Of a stretch of DNA of 55,000 bases, positions 28,270 through 55,000 are shown piece after piece. The translations under genes and the position numbers were made by a program. The notes below the pieces were generated by a model, which was given only the letters and a program-made list of their open reading frames with translations, had not been told where the DNA came from and ran no database searches. Position 1 is the first letter of the stretch; every line of letters starts with the position of its first letter. The stretch comes from Glandiceps talaboti (lineage: Eukaryota; Hemichordata; Enteropneusta; Spengelidae): assembly GCF_964340395.1 (NCBI RefSeq), contig NC_135571.1, positions 14,083,546-14,138,545 on the forward strand. The letters run 5' to 3'.

Positions 28270-29480
28270 GTTTATACATTTGCTGAGCCATGCTAGGTAT
28301 AGGTGTTCTTTTGCTGAATGACTATCCAGTTGCCTATCCAGCCCTGTTGTTATATTTACAATACACACTATCAACTGGTTGTTACTATGGGCGTGGTCAT
28401 GTTGCTAGACACATCTGCATACATTTTTTGAATGTTCGTTCATTTGTCTATGAATACCTGATGTTATGTTAGTGATATACATCGTCATATGGCTGTTGCT
28501 ATGGGTGTGGTCTTGTTCTTTGGTACATTCTCATACATTTTGAATGTTTATTCATTCGGCTTTGATTGTTGCTATGGGCGTGGTCTTATTGCTAGGTACA
28601 TTTACATACAGTTTTGGAATGCTTATTCAGTTCTCTATTAATCCCTGTTATTTTTCAATATATACGATCATTTGGCTGTTGCTATAGGTATGGTCTTGTT
28701 GATAGGCACATTCGTATATACTTTTTGAATGTTTGTTCATTTATCTAATTATAAGAATCCCTGTTGTTATCTTTGTGAAATACACAATTGTTTAGATGTT
28801 GCTATGGGCGTGGTTATGGTTGCTAGGGATATTTGCATACATTTTTTTGAATGTTTATTCACTTACCTACCAGATATGTTGTTATTTTAGCAAGATATAC
28901 TGCCATTTTGTTGTTGCTATGGGCATGATCATGGTTGCTAGGGTCAATTGTGTCAAAATGTTTTGAGCAAATCTGTAGAATATCACTTCTAGAAACATCT
29001 TGCCAAATTTCAGTGTCATTGACCAAGTACTTTTTGAGATATACATGTTTTGACCAAAAATAAAATGTTTACACCTAATTTGCATATTACTGATGAGCTC
29101 ATTATATGCTTAATATTTCTTCATCTATACACCCACAGATGCATCACTGTTAAATTTCAGCCTAATCTGCTGAGTAGTTTTGGAATTATAGGTTTTTTGA
29201 CTAAAAAGACACATTTTTAGCCGTAATTTGCATATTACTGAGGGAATCATCCTGTCAAGAACATATCTTAATTTACTCACCCGTAAAGAATGTTCCGACC
29301 AAATTTCATGCCAATCTGCCCAGTAGTTTTGGAATTTAAGTTTTTTTACCCAAAACCACATTGGAATTAAAGATTTTTTACCAAAAAGACACATTTAAGC
29401 CCTAATTTGCATATTACTGATGGAATCATTATGTCATGAACAAATCTAAATTGACACATCCCTAAGAATGTTCAGTTATG
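28270..29480. repeat. degenerate tandem repeat array, two related motifs
   Basis: 28380-28930 has six copies of TTGCTATGGGCGTGGTC followed by TTGCTAGG, spaced about 70-120 bases, with ATTTGCATACATTTTTTGAA between. From 28940 it passes into copies of AAATTTCAGCCTAATCTGC / CCCAGTAGTTTTGGAATT / CTAATTTGCATATTACTGA, spaced about 110-120 bases. The second motif recurs at 30780-31090. Confidence 0.85.
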
Positions 29481-30458
29481 TTCACAAGTAGTTCACAACC
29501 CTGTCCTAATGAATGAGATCTGTTCAGGCATGCCTGCGTAATGGCATTGGACATCAAAAAATCGTAACAAAATGGCCGTCTGGCGGCCATATTGGATCCT
29601 ATCACAAAATAAATTGACGTGCACATGTACACCATAGTGTATGTCCGTGTACCAATTAAGTGTGAGAGAAATCTGAAATCTGTACAGTCATTTCCGAGAA
29701 ATGGCTTCGGATGCTCGCACGCATGCACGGAAGCACGGACAGAGTCCAATGTATAAGCCCCCCCCCCCCCCCGGACTTTGTCCTGCGGAGACTAAAAATA
29801 CAAGAATCAAAATCACCAGCTTCTTTAGCTGTTCTAGTCATCAGCTCCTGATCTACCGATGTACTGAATAGATTGCAAAAGGCTAAAATATGTGTAAAAT
29901 TTTAACATTTAAACATTTTAAACACTTATTAGTCCGTGCAATTGGCAATTTATTGAGTTACAAATACAGACTTTGCATGTACTATTTCACATTGATTTAT
30001 CAAGTAGGGAGCCATGATAAAATTGTTTTAAACATTAAAAATCCAAAATAAATACCCATTTCTCTTCCATATGACCACTTCAAAGGCAGAGCTGGACATC
30101 CATGTGGTCATTGTTTAACAACTTAATGTCCTAATGTGAATAATTACAAGTAATAAATAGTAAAGGCTTTTCAGTACAAGCTCAGACCACCAAACTATTG
30201 TTTGGTGGCCTAAGGTATGAATAACAAAGAAGCCCCCAGTCCGATCATGTTTTGTCCAACAGTGTACATGTTGTATATACCATATCTAAATATCGAACTT
30301 CTGTAACAACACACATTCTCAAGACATTCACATATCCGTCCACAAACCAAATTGATTACCAAAATCACCAGCTGCCCATTATTGTAATGGATGTTCATAG
30401 AAAAAAAAATGCATTTGATTGACAAAAACGCCCACGTAATTTTAACTGGAGTGATAAT
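29481..30458. other. intergenic, no gene recognised
   Basis: Includes a C tract at 29758-29771 and a short hairpin near 30187-30210 (CCACCAAAC / GTTTGGTGG). No coding evidence. Confidence 0.4.
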
Positions 30459-30569
30459 TCATCTTAGTGGCTGCAGTTTGTCGTTTTTCCAGCCTGCTCC
30501 CAGTATTTGGAAAGCTTCATTCGTTTCATGGACTAGTCGTTCTTCAAGACCAGGTATCACAACAGAGCC
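30459..30569 (-). CDS. possible orphan 3' coding exon, unassigned
   Basis: After an acceptor-like AAATTGTAG on the minus strand comes an open stretch of 36 codons ending in TGA. It starts GSVVIPGLEERLVHETNEAF and ends KNDKLQPLR, with hydrophilic, protein-like composition. I cannot name a family and found no partner exons, so it may be a pseudogene fragment or chance. Confidence 0.2.
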   Translation of the reverse strand, partial: GSVVIPGLEERLVHETNEAFQILGAGWKNDKLQPLR

Positions 30570-30779
30570 CTACAATTTACAAAGGATAAAATTACAAATA
30601 CAATTGTGATGAAAGAAAAACAAAAGACAGCATATTTTTGACACTAGGAGTGTCATTCAAATATAACAAAACCATCTCTTCCACTATGCAGTTACGTTTT
30701 AGCAAAGTAATAAAGTGGTTAGTGGTTTCATATGATGACTCACACACACATTCACTATATAATACTTTTATATGATAGT

Positions 30780-31090
30780 AACCATTTTACAAAAATTCTA
30801 TTCTTACCCATCATTTGCATATTAATAACCCAATCAACTTGTCTTGAACAAACTTACCGGTATATCTGCTCATCCCAACACACCAACACAATAAATTTCA
30901 GCTCAATTGACTCAGTAGTTTTGGAGAAGATTTTAATAAGCATTTTTACCAAATTCTATTTTTAACCCTAATTTGCATATTAATGAGCCATTCAATTTGT
31001 CTTGAACTAAGTTGAATCTGCTCATCTCAAAACATCTACACAACAAATTTCAACTCAATTGGCCCAGTAGTTTTTAAGAAAATGTTTTGT
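30780..31090. repeat. copies of the CAGTAGTTTTGG / TTTGCATATTAATGA repeat
   Basis: Two further copies of the repeat in 28940-29480, separated by about 130 bases, ending at a G-run/C-run (31099-31116). Confidence 0.8.
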
Positions 31091-32778
31091 GTTTAGAAGG
31101 GGGGTGCCCCCCCCCAAAAAAAAAGGGTTTAGATCTAGATTTTTTTCGAATTTGTACTTGCTTCAGTGATTTTTATGGCTTTTAGAATAATATTTGACTT
31201 GCAAATTGTCAGTCTTAGATCACTAAAATAGCAACTTGAAGATGACAGTTTGGAAAACTTGTGAAACACTATGACTATGGAATTATGTCTTATAATAAAT
31301 TTATATTGTATTTGATGTGACTTTGTTGTCTTGCAGGTTTCATAGATAGCGTGACGATAATTATAATTTCCTGTAAGGCAAACCATTTAATTAGCTTGGA
31401 CAGTTTTTGTGAGTTCATTTTTGTGTCCCTCACCATATTCCTCTCATTGATTTATTTCTGGAAGAACGACACTCTTTGCATCAATTCTTTATTTATAGCT
31501 GTTTTATGTTGTTCTGTTTCCACATATTCTAGGATTGCAGACATTCTGAATGGGACAGACATATAGTATCACATTCCATGTTTTGGATCATTTTATTTAA
31601 AAGATTTGTGATGTCTTTTACACACATTTTGAAATAATATATGTACATTTCCACAATCAACCATAAATTATACAATTTTGTCAAATGATGAATCATTCAT
31701 GGGTCTCAGATCTATGTATACAACACAGACAGCTGTACTTGAGATTTGCGGATCATTACAGAATAAATAGTTACCAATGTTAGATTTGTTTACGAATTAC
31801 ATCACTGTGCCTGTCATCAATGTCATTTATCAGTATCAAATGTCACATTAAATGTTTCCAAAATGTCTTGCTTCCCATCAGAAAATCGTAACATATTCAG
31901 TCATAAAATCATCAGGTTTCTGACAATTTCCAATACCAAATTTTGTGGATTTTTGAAGCAATTCCTCCCCCCCCCCGGTCGTAAATAATGACGGCTCCCT
32001 AAAGGGCCAACACATTAAATCAGTAGTGCTGACGAAGCCCTCCCTTCATGAAGATGACGAGCGAGGTACAGGAAAAGTCCCAAAACAAAACAAAAACAAA
32101 AAAACAAAAAAAAACACGATAATATCTGTCAGTCAACCAACTAATCAAAACAGAGGACACTCCACAACGCCACAACTAAATCAAACTAGACAGCACTACG
32201 CAGTGTAGATAGATTACTGGATCACAGAGATTCCGCTCCACAAAGAAAACATTGACATTGCTCATATTTAGCATTTTTTGAAGGTAAAGCTCCATCTCAC
32301 GTAATAATAACTTCACTAGACTTGCAAGGAATGTAGTCACCTTTACAGGGGCATGTATTATTGCTTAGATTGCCTTTTTCCTAGGAAAATATCGTACGAA
32401 TCCTGCTGCTACAAATGTATCAATCTCTATACTAGTAGAAATGTTTTCTCCTTTACAGGTAGGAGTATAGAGTCAAAAGGTTGTTATATTTAGTCTGTAG
32501 ACCAGGAAAACAACAATCTATGAAATATTACACGCCCCTATGGTCTCATTGATTGATTGATAATCGATTATTACACGTTGCAAGTCATTTAGCCCAACTT
32601 TATAACAAAAGGAAGGATTTTATCACGAGAAACTACTCTGCATATGTAATATTATCGGTTAGAAAAGGCCACACGTATCCTGATTACATGTACATCCCCT
32701 GGGTCAAGGGTCAGCGTTATCAATTATACCGTTCTGTGTGGCGTCCTGGAGTTTGACCCCGATCAGTATCCGAGATAA
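31091..32778. other. upstream region of the multicopper oxidase gene, no other gene recognised
   Basis: AT-rich. Holds a C tract with GGTCGTAAATAATGACGGCT (31968-31997), a motif partly repeated at 33930 and 19005. Short frames here, including one at 32553-32756 just before the oxidase start, have no recognisable features. No firm TATA box could be assigned. Confidence 0.4.
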
Positions 32779-48618
<15,840 letters not shown>

Positions 48619-48675
48619 CAAGAATACATTTTGAATGTTCACAATACCTTTGTAGTTTTAGAATCATTATTAGTC

Positions 48676-48679
48676 CATG

Positions 48680-48721
<42 letters not shown>

Positions 48722-48731
48722 TTGTTGTTGT
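48676..48731. repeat. (TTG)n/(CTG)n trinucleotide tract in the 3' UTR
   Basis: Follows the stop codon by about 60 bases. The right arm has a longer, more complex (AAC)n region at this place (53752-53870). Confidence 0.95.
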
Positions 48732-48812
48732 TTTCTTGGGGGTTTCAAGAGACTGTTGTTTCTATATTTAACTACTCATCTGCATTGGAAGTAAGACTGT
48801 TATTACCGTATA

Positions 48813-48855
48813 AGACCCTCAACCATCTACAGTAGTTTTAGATGGTTGAAGGTCT
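48813..48855. repeat. hairpin in the 3' UTR region
   Basis: AGACCCTCAACCATCTA pairs with TAGATGGTTGAAGGTCT across a 9-base loop, one mismatch in 17. Kept in the inverted copy at about 53624-53666. Confidence 0.85.
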
Positions 48856-49141
48856 ATATGAACATCCGGCTATGTTACTTTTCAATATCATTTCACTTAC
48901 ATTTATAATTATAATTGTACTATGAAGGTCAATGGGACCAAATTAACAAAACCATAAGCATACATGTATGTATGTATGTATGTATGTATGTATGTATGTA
49001 TGTATGTATGTATGTGTGTGTGTGTTCAGTGGACCTGGTAAACTGAGAACAAATACACTAAATTTTTATGTATGCTACTATATGTATGTATATGTGTCTT
49101 ATCAAATGATACAATCTTACAAAATTTTAATAATTCTCGGA

Positions 49142-49147
49142 AATAAA
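49142..49147 (+). terminator. possible poly(A) signal of the multicopper oxidase
   Basis: AATAAA about 525 bases after the stop codon. It lies beyond the inverted duplication, so a paralogue made by that duplication would need another signal. Weak evidence. Confidence 0.3.
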
Positions 49148-49235
49148 CACTAATTTTCCTTTTTCCTGTTATGAAATTGTCTCAAGTATAATCTGCTTCG
49201 TCCGTGTATACGTGTTGTTCTTGGTTTGACCTTTC

Positions 49236-49700
49236 AGAAAATGATTTTGATGCTGTATACTGCCATCTACGGACAACTTTATATTTATCTTAGTCTTTTC
49301 CAGGCTGGAATAACATACATTCTCATGCAAACACAATACTCAGACTATAGAAATATCCTCTGGATTATTGAAGATTTTGGATGTGAAAGAAATTTGGAAT
49401 GTATAAAGAAAGAAACGGATTTTCTGTTATTATTTCAACAATTATTTTATCTTAAATTATCAAGAGATTCTCTCTATATTTACGTTTCTCATCGTAAAAC
49501 TAAAATATTACTTACTTGGGCCATGGGCAGGTGTTGGTATTGGCAATACAAGAAACTGATTATTTTTAACTCTTACGTAACAAGTCGTTTTCACACTGGA
49601 AGCAATCGTAATTTCATTTCACGTGTTTTGACATTTGACTTTGATTGTGTATACTGCCATCTACAGGCGACCTTACATTTTTCTTCGTCTTTCTAGGCTT
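49236..49700. other. segment flanked by similar direct repeats
   Basis: A segment with TGTATACTGCCATCTACGG and TTTTCCAGGCT at 49252-49306 recurs in altered form at 49650-49700 (TGTATACTGCCATCTACAGG, TTTCTAGGCT). Between them an open frame runs on the plus strand, but I recognise nothing in it. Possibly two copies of a dispersed repeat. Confidence 0.4.
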
Positions 49701-49867
49701 GTCAACGTTAGTGCTACTAAGCTTATTAATGTTCTGGCAATAAAATGTCCTCGATAACATTTAATTATAAGAACGTAGCATCATAAGTTGGTCATAATTT
49801 CTAGGCAGGATCAATGAATTAAACCATAAGTTACCATTTAAAGCAAGAATTACGAATCACTTTGTCA

Positions 49868-50100
49868 TGGCAATACTGGGATATCCACATTATATTTTAT
49901 TATTTGTTTACTTTATGTGAAAATATTGGGATATTAACACTATCTTCCAATTTGTTTCTGTTGATTTTACAATACCGGGGTACCCACACTATATTGTGAT
50001 TGGTTTCTATGGCAATACCGGGGGTACCACACTGTATTGTGATTTGTTTCTATGGCAATACCGGGGGTACCACACTAGTTTGCGATTTATTTCTAATAAA
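49868..50100. repeat. tandem repeat with CAATACCGGGGGTACCACAC
   Basis: Three clear units of about 46 bases and two decayed ones. The ATACCGGGGGT..C core resembles that of the 56-bp arrays at 8790 and 10929. Confidence 0.85.
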
Positions 50101-51500
50101 TTTGTCGTGGTAAATCCATGATATGGGCTAACATATATAAAGTTATGTTCAAGAAAACTAATCAAACAAACAAACAAACAAACAAACAAACAAACAAACA
50201 TAACAAAAAACTTAATATCAAATTGACGTGACAGATATGAACGATGTCAGTCACGTGATTTTGTTTTTTGTCTTTCTGATTTCAATGACCAATAATTTAT
50301 CATCATTAAATCAAAATTTATTTTGCTTTAGGTTTTCCCAAGATATCTATTCTTGTCAAGAAATAAAGATATCATTGGAAAACCAAAAACAAAATAAATA
50401 CAATTATTTCAAGGTGTAAGTTAAAACAGTGTTTTAAATTTGTCATCCAGCATTTATTTCTATTCTTTAACGCAAATCAACATTAAAATAATCGAATCGG
50501 TGGCTGTAAAATCCAATAATCAAATCGACAAAAGATTACCATGACTACATGTCCAGTCTATCATTCCCACACTTCAGAAATTTTATTCAATAAATCTGCA
50601 AGAGACTTTTGCCATTTCACGATAACATTTTATTGAAAAATAACCAATCAAAAATACAGAGTTGCTACAGACGAGTTTGCTATTGGTTGTTAATTTACAA
50701 GTTTTTTATTAACAGACTTTGTTACATACATGACTATGTAGCTTGCTACATGATCAATGCTAATATATGATACACCTCTTGAGTTGAGAACGAGTAATGA
50801 TACGTCACTCCATGTGCCATTATAGTTCTTTCCTTATCAGTGTCTGTTAGACAGTTAAATTCTTTTATTGATTTCACCAGGAAATAAAAAAAACATACAT
50901 AACAAATAAAATAACAAAATATATAAATTAAATTAAGTCAAAGAATATTCAATCAAATACATCAGTAATCATGACATTCACAAGCCATTAACGGTCCAAG
51001 TGCAACAAACCCGCGGGCTTGCCTGACGAAAACGGGTGTCATAAAAGTTGTTTGCATCTCTAAAGCTGTTTGTAGTGTTACTTATAATAGCCTAATAAAT
51101 TTATAACAACTGATATAAGACGGAGATAAGGTTTGCCTCAATTGACCCACTCCTTAGAAATGATCTTACGCTGTGAACTACACTGTTTACTTGTGTTATG
51201 TAAGAGCCCATCATCACATGTGTAAATATTGGTACTCTTTGATAACAAGTGGACTTGCTTCTTTAATGGCTTGTCCCAGTAATGTTTCATGGACCTGGTG
51301 GGGGTTGTAGAAATAGTTCTACAGAACTAGTCTAGTTCATTGGCAGGGGGAAAGGGAAGAACACACAGAGACTAATTCAACTTACTTTACCTATATACAT
51401 ATACATAAACACACGTCAGGCTGCTACTGATTCAATAGATGGATTGACCTTGGTACAAAACTGTGCTTAAATCTATTTGTGCGAGAACGTGGAACCCTAA
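50101..51500. other. intergenic, no gene recognised
   Basis: Has a (CAAA)n run at 50163-50200, an imperfect hairpin at 50331-50384, and plain AT-rich sequence. Confidence 0.5.
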
Positions 51501-51509
51501 GGCGACGTC

Positions 51510-51708
<199 letters not shown>

Positions 51709-53498
51709 TAGTTAGTTAGTTAGTTATTTTATTCACTGTACTTTGTAGAAGTAGATACACAAAACCAAAGGCAATGGTACCGATAACATAAGTTTAACAC
51801 ACTAAAGTAAAAGTCGATTTATTAAGTACAGAGGGTCAACCAAAGGCAGATGACACATAATTATATTACATGTAACAGTTCAGACCTGGAGTCAAAAAAC
51901 ACTGAACATTTAAACACTTCGGATTTACGACAGTGTATATGGACATTTTCATATATGGATGGGGGACAAGCTATAATAAGCAGTTTGAGATTATCTATGG
52001 TCGTAGATTTTAAGAATGTCTGATGAGATTTTGACCATGGTAACAATATCCGTTTTACAGAAAAAGACTTTTAATGAAACAAAGCTGACACCTGGGTTGG
52101 CTTGTCTTATATGATCTGATTGTGGACAATTTAGTATTACATGAGCCTCACTTTGTACCTCACCACAACTACAAATACGTGTTTCACGTGGTGTAATTGG
52201 TCGAGTCCATCGGTCGGTTTCAATGGCAAGATTATGCGAAGAGGTACGAAGTCGCGTAAAGTCAATTCGTTGATATTCTGATAATGTAGATAAACGGTCC
52301 GTATATACATTATGAATCAGCAAGTCCGGATTAATCTCTGTTCTGTATGATACAAACTTTGAGCCAGCTTCTAACTGTACACGTGATTTAATGTCTATCA
52401 TATGTTCTCTATCACTTTCTTTACAGACTCTATCTAGATACAGGAAAGATTTAGTTTTCGCTGATTTACATAGCATCCACACGTGATAAAAAGGGTCACC
52501 GGGAACGGTTGCACGCTCCTGTACAAGTTTACTGATGAATTTTTTCTGCGTTGACCGAATACGCTGTTTCAATGTAGGTAGTCCTATCTCAAGTAAGCAT
52601 ATATAATTCGGTGATGATTTACGCACACCTAGCATAGCTTTGATCGCGGTAATGTACATATTTTCTGCCAGGAGGTATCCATTATAAAGCCACGTCTCAC
52701 AGCTGTATAATATCGCTGACAACAACGCGGCCTCAAGAACCTTTTTCTCTATCCACAGTGGAAAATCAATGTTCTTTAACACAAAGGCGAGGTATTTCCA
52801 CAGGTGACATTGCTTAAATTTGCATTGTTCATCAACAGCAGTAGCAACTTTTCCGTCTTGTGTGAAAGTGGCGCCCAAGTAAACATACGAGTCGCAACTT
52901 TGGATTTTCAGGTCACCGATTGTCATGGCAACCTTATCTGCATCCGATCCATTTATCACCATAAACATTGTCTTTCCTTGATTTATAACCATTCCTGAAC
53001 GATTACAGAATTCAGCTAATATAGTCGCCTTCCTGATGCACATATCTCTAGTAGTGGAAAGAAGTATAGTATCATCCATAAGGAGGAGAGAGTGAAGCCA
53101 TTGTAGGTACCCATCATTTCCGCACTTGGCCTTCAAATCACGAATTATGTTATTTACATATAATGTAAATAGAAAGCAACTCGTAGGCGAGCCTTGCCGT
53201 ACCCCAATACATGCAACGATGGTTGCTAGACCTAAAATGAATCTTGTATCTGCATACAGAGTGGCAATAGCCGTGACCATAAGACTGCCACATCCCATGA
53301 CACGTAAAAGTTGAATTAGTGATGCCCGGGGGACTTTATCATAGGCCTTAGAAAAATCCACGAATGTGATAAAGATTTTAGTCCGTTTAGATTTTGCATA
53401 GTCTATCAACAGTCTCAATGTCATTATATGCTCCATACACCCGCGACCACTCTGTGCCCCAGCTTGTTCACGATCCGGTGTAAACCACTTTTCTAATC
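51709..53498 (-). mobile_element. 5'-truncated non-LTR retrotransposon with open reverse transcriptase frame
   Basis: Contains the reverse transcriptase frame at 51991-53496, a 3' UTR of about 280 bases, a GTGAATAAAATAA segment and a short (ACTA)n tail (51709-51727), the usual structure of a LINE 3' end. The 5' side stops abruptly in a (CATA)n tract at 53499 where the inverted arm begins, so the endonuclease part is missing. Confidence 0.9.
51991..53496 (-). CDS. non-LTR retrotransposon reverse transcriptase, N-terminally truncated
   Basis: Open for about 501 codons without a stop. It copies element RNA into DNA at a nicked target in intact members. Visible motifs: REQAGAQSGRGC, then FVDFSKAYDKVPR (first catalytic Asp), GVRQGSPTSCFLF, LLMDDTILLS (catalytic Asp pair), VINQGKTMFMV, YVYLGATFT, and a C-terminal Cys/His motif CSCG...HVILNC. 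The first in-frame Met is at 53436, but the frame is open 20 codons further upstream, so the true N-terminus has been lost. A continuous frame suggests recent insertion. I cannot assign the clade by eye. Confidence 0.93.
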   Translation of the reverse strand, partial: LEKWFTPDREQAGAQSGRGCMEHIMTLRLLIDYAKSKRTKIFITFVDFSKAYDKVPRASLIQLLRVMGCGSLMVTAIATLYADTRFILGLATIVACIGVRQGSPTSCFLFTLYVNNIIRDLKAKCGNDGYLQWLHSLLLMDDTILLSTTRDMCIRKATILAEFCNRSGMVINQGKTMFMVINGSDADKVAMTIGDLKIQSCDSYVYLGATFTQDGKVATAVDEQCKFKQCHLWKYLAFVLKNIDFPLWIEKKVLEAALLSAILYSCETWLYNGYLLAENMYITAIKAMLGVRKSSPNYICLLEIGLPTLKQRIRSTQKKFISKLVQERATVPGDPFYHVWMLCKSAKTKSFLYLDRVCKESDREHMIDIKSRVQLEAGSKFVSYRTEINPDLLIHNVYTDRLSTLSEYQRIDFTRLRTSSHNLAIETDRWTRPITPRETRICSCGEVQSEAHVILNCPQSDHIRQANPGVSFVSLKVFFCKTDIVTMVKISSDILKIYDHR

Positions 53499-55000
53499 AT
53501 ACATACATACATACATGTATACTTATGGTTTTGTTAATTTGGTCCCATTGACCTTCATAGTACAATTATAATTATAAATGTAAGTGAAATGATATTGAAA
53601 AGTAACATAGCCATATGTTCATATAGCCCTTCAACCATCTAAAACTACTGTAGATGGTTGAGGGTCTTATACGGTAATAACAGTCTTACTTCCAATGCAG
53701 ATATGTAGTTAAATATAGAAACAATAGTCTCTTGGAACCCCCAAGAAAACAACAGCAGCAGCAATAACAACAACAACAACAACAAACCCCACCCCAAAAC
53801 AACAACAACAACAACAACACCAACAACAAAACCCCACCCCCAAAACAACAACAATAAAAACAACAACAAAACCCCACACAAATATTTCCGTTAAAGTAGA
53901 ATATTAAGGAAACGTATTGTCTCATAAACATTAAAGAAAGCTTTTTCCTTGTTATCTTGAATAATAAAAGAAAGTTAGGATTCACCGTCTTAAATTCTGT
54001 TCAAGGAAGTTAACAATCTTTCAGTTATTGACAGTCGTCGGTGGACATAGTGAATTGAATTCTAAACTAATGGAGATCACTTTAACCTCTATTAAAAAAA
54101 CAACTTGTATGGTGAATTGGTGATCCTACAACAAAAATACAACGTTTTTATGATAGTATTAAGTAGATAGAAAGGAGAAACTGAAGAGGTCTTTTCCTGT
54201 CCATGAATACTGGACTAATAATGATTTTAAAACTACAAAGGTATTGTGAACATTCAAAATGTATTCTTGTTAATTTATCTCCGGCATCTGTTGGTAATTG
54301 CTCTGACGTCGAATCCTCCCGCAGAGACATCCGACTGTTATTACAAATAGTAAAGAGACAATGGGAAGAACTACTACCGCAAGCCAGAAATATACAACGT
54401 GTCCATCTCCTGAAAAAAAAAAACAAATAAACATCATTATCGTCTTAACAAAAACCACTTGAATTTAAAAAAAACCAACAACAACCTGATCGTAGTAACT
54501 GTAACTGGGATATTTTTCATCAAAAAACTAAATATCTATAAAATTGTATAAAAAGACATTGTGTCTGTTAATTACATGTCAATATTATCTGTAGGTAGTG
54601 GCAAGTTTAAATCTGTCACCACGTTAAAAATGTACTGGCGCAAGTTGAATATTATTTTCCGATTAGACAACCACAGTAGATTCACTGAAATTTGTTAAAA
54701 TATAAATGATTAGATATTTGACGTTTTAATCAGTGGTCGATATTGTCCATAAGCAGTATAGAAACAGGTCGAAATCGTGATCACCGTTGAGGGCGCTGAT
54801 TGTGGACCCAGAATCAATTTGATTTTATTTATCGTGTATACAGCTACTAAAATACTTTATCCACATGCACGGATGATGCGATACTGTTCACGATGTACGA
54901 TATTACGAGTAAGTTATTGTACCTAAGCAAAATATTTTGCAAACCGTCCCGGTTGTAGCTAGCGTTGATTTCAATTGGCGTGGTATGATTTACGAACGGA
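53499..55000 (-). repeat. right arm of the inverted duplication
   Basis: Reverse complement of 47890-48990, running off the window. It differs by an (AAC)n/CCCCACCCC region (53752-53880) and about 330 further bases (53885-54215) absent from the left arm. Confidence 0.93.
54270..54409 (-). CDS. last exon of a second multicopper oxidase copy (partial gene, continues beyond window)
   Basis: 140 bases, same length, phase and stop as exon 13 at 48479-48618, with an intact TTTTTTCAG acceptor. The transmembrane segment and the CGRIRRQSNYQQMPEIN tail are kept. Two residues differ: Asp to Val before YFW, and Tyr to Cys in VGCLC. Upstream exons would lie to the right of 55000 on the minus strand. It is either the 3' end of a tail-to-tail paralogue or a duplicated orphan exon. 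Confidence 0.7.

Noticed and set aside
32553-32756. Short frame just before the oxidase start
   Set aside because: Ends before the oxidase ATG; no protein features; at most an upstream frame in the leader, not a gene.
49226-49696. Plus-strand frame of 156 codons after the oxidase gene
   Set aside because: AT-rich, no recognisable domain, partly made of a repeated TGTATACTGCCATCTAC segment; kept only as a repeat note.

Overview
This is animal (metazoan) nuclear DNA, almost certainly from a marine invertebrate. The genes are split by GT-AG introns, promoters carry TATA boxes, decayed non-LTR retrotransposons are present, and much of the window is simple or tandem repeats. Base composition is AT-rich. 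The species cannot be read from the sequence. A full-length laccase-type multicopper oxidase argues against a vertebrate and fits an invertebrate deuterostome or a lophotrochozoan.

Left half (1-26.4 kb): two tandem paralogous genes on the minus strand, about 19 kb apart, each encode a small secreted C-type lectin. Gene A has coding exons between 799 and 6129 and gene B between 20187 and 25048. I reconstructed five coding exons plus an untranslated first exon for each. Exon sizes, splice phases, TATA box and stop position agree between copies. Both carry a 43-bp minisatellite grown from the exon 3/intron junction, so each intron begins with about 20 repeated copies of its own splice donor. Between the genes (7.8-19.7 kb) lie a duplicated block of about 1.7 kb, a perfect 153-bp palindrome fused to a tRNA-like SINE head, a LINE remnant and microsatellites, but no gene I can recognise.

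Middle (26.4-32.8 kb): no convincing gene. It contains degenerate tandem or dispersed repeats and one orphan coding-like exon.

Right half (32.8-55 kb): one multicopper oxidase gene on the plus strand, 13 coding exons over 15.8 kb, predicted 745 residues. It has a signal peptide, all four copper-ligand motifs and a C-terminal membrane anchor in the last exon. Its introns hold several minisatellites, a LINE 3' end and dispersed repeats. The last exon and its flanks occur again as an inverted copy at the right edge (53.5-55 kb), which suggests a tail-to-tail paralogue beyond the window. A 5'-truncated LINE with an open reverse transcriptase frame lies between the inverted arms.

The lectins and the oxidase are both typical of secreted or cell-surface innate-immune or matrix chemistry, but nothing in the sequence links them functionally. 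All exon models are manual readings of splice signals and frames, without transcript support.
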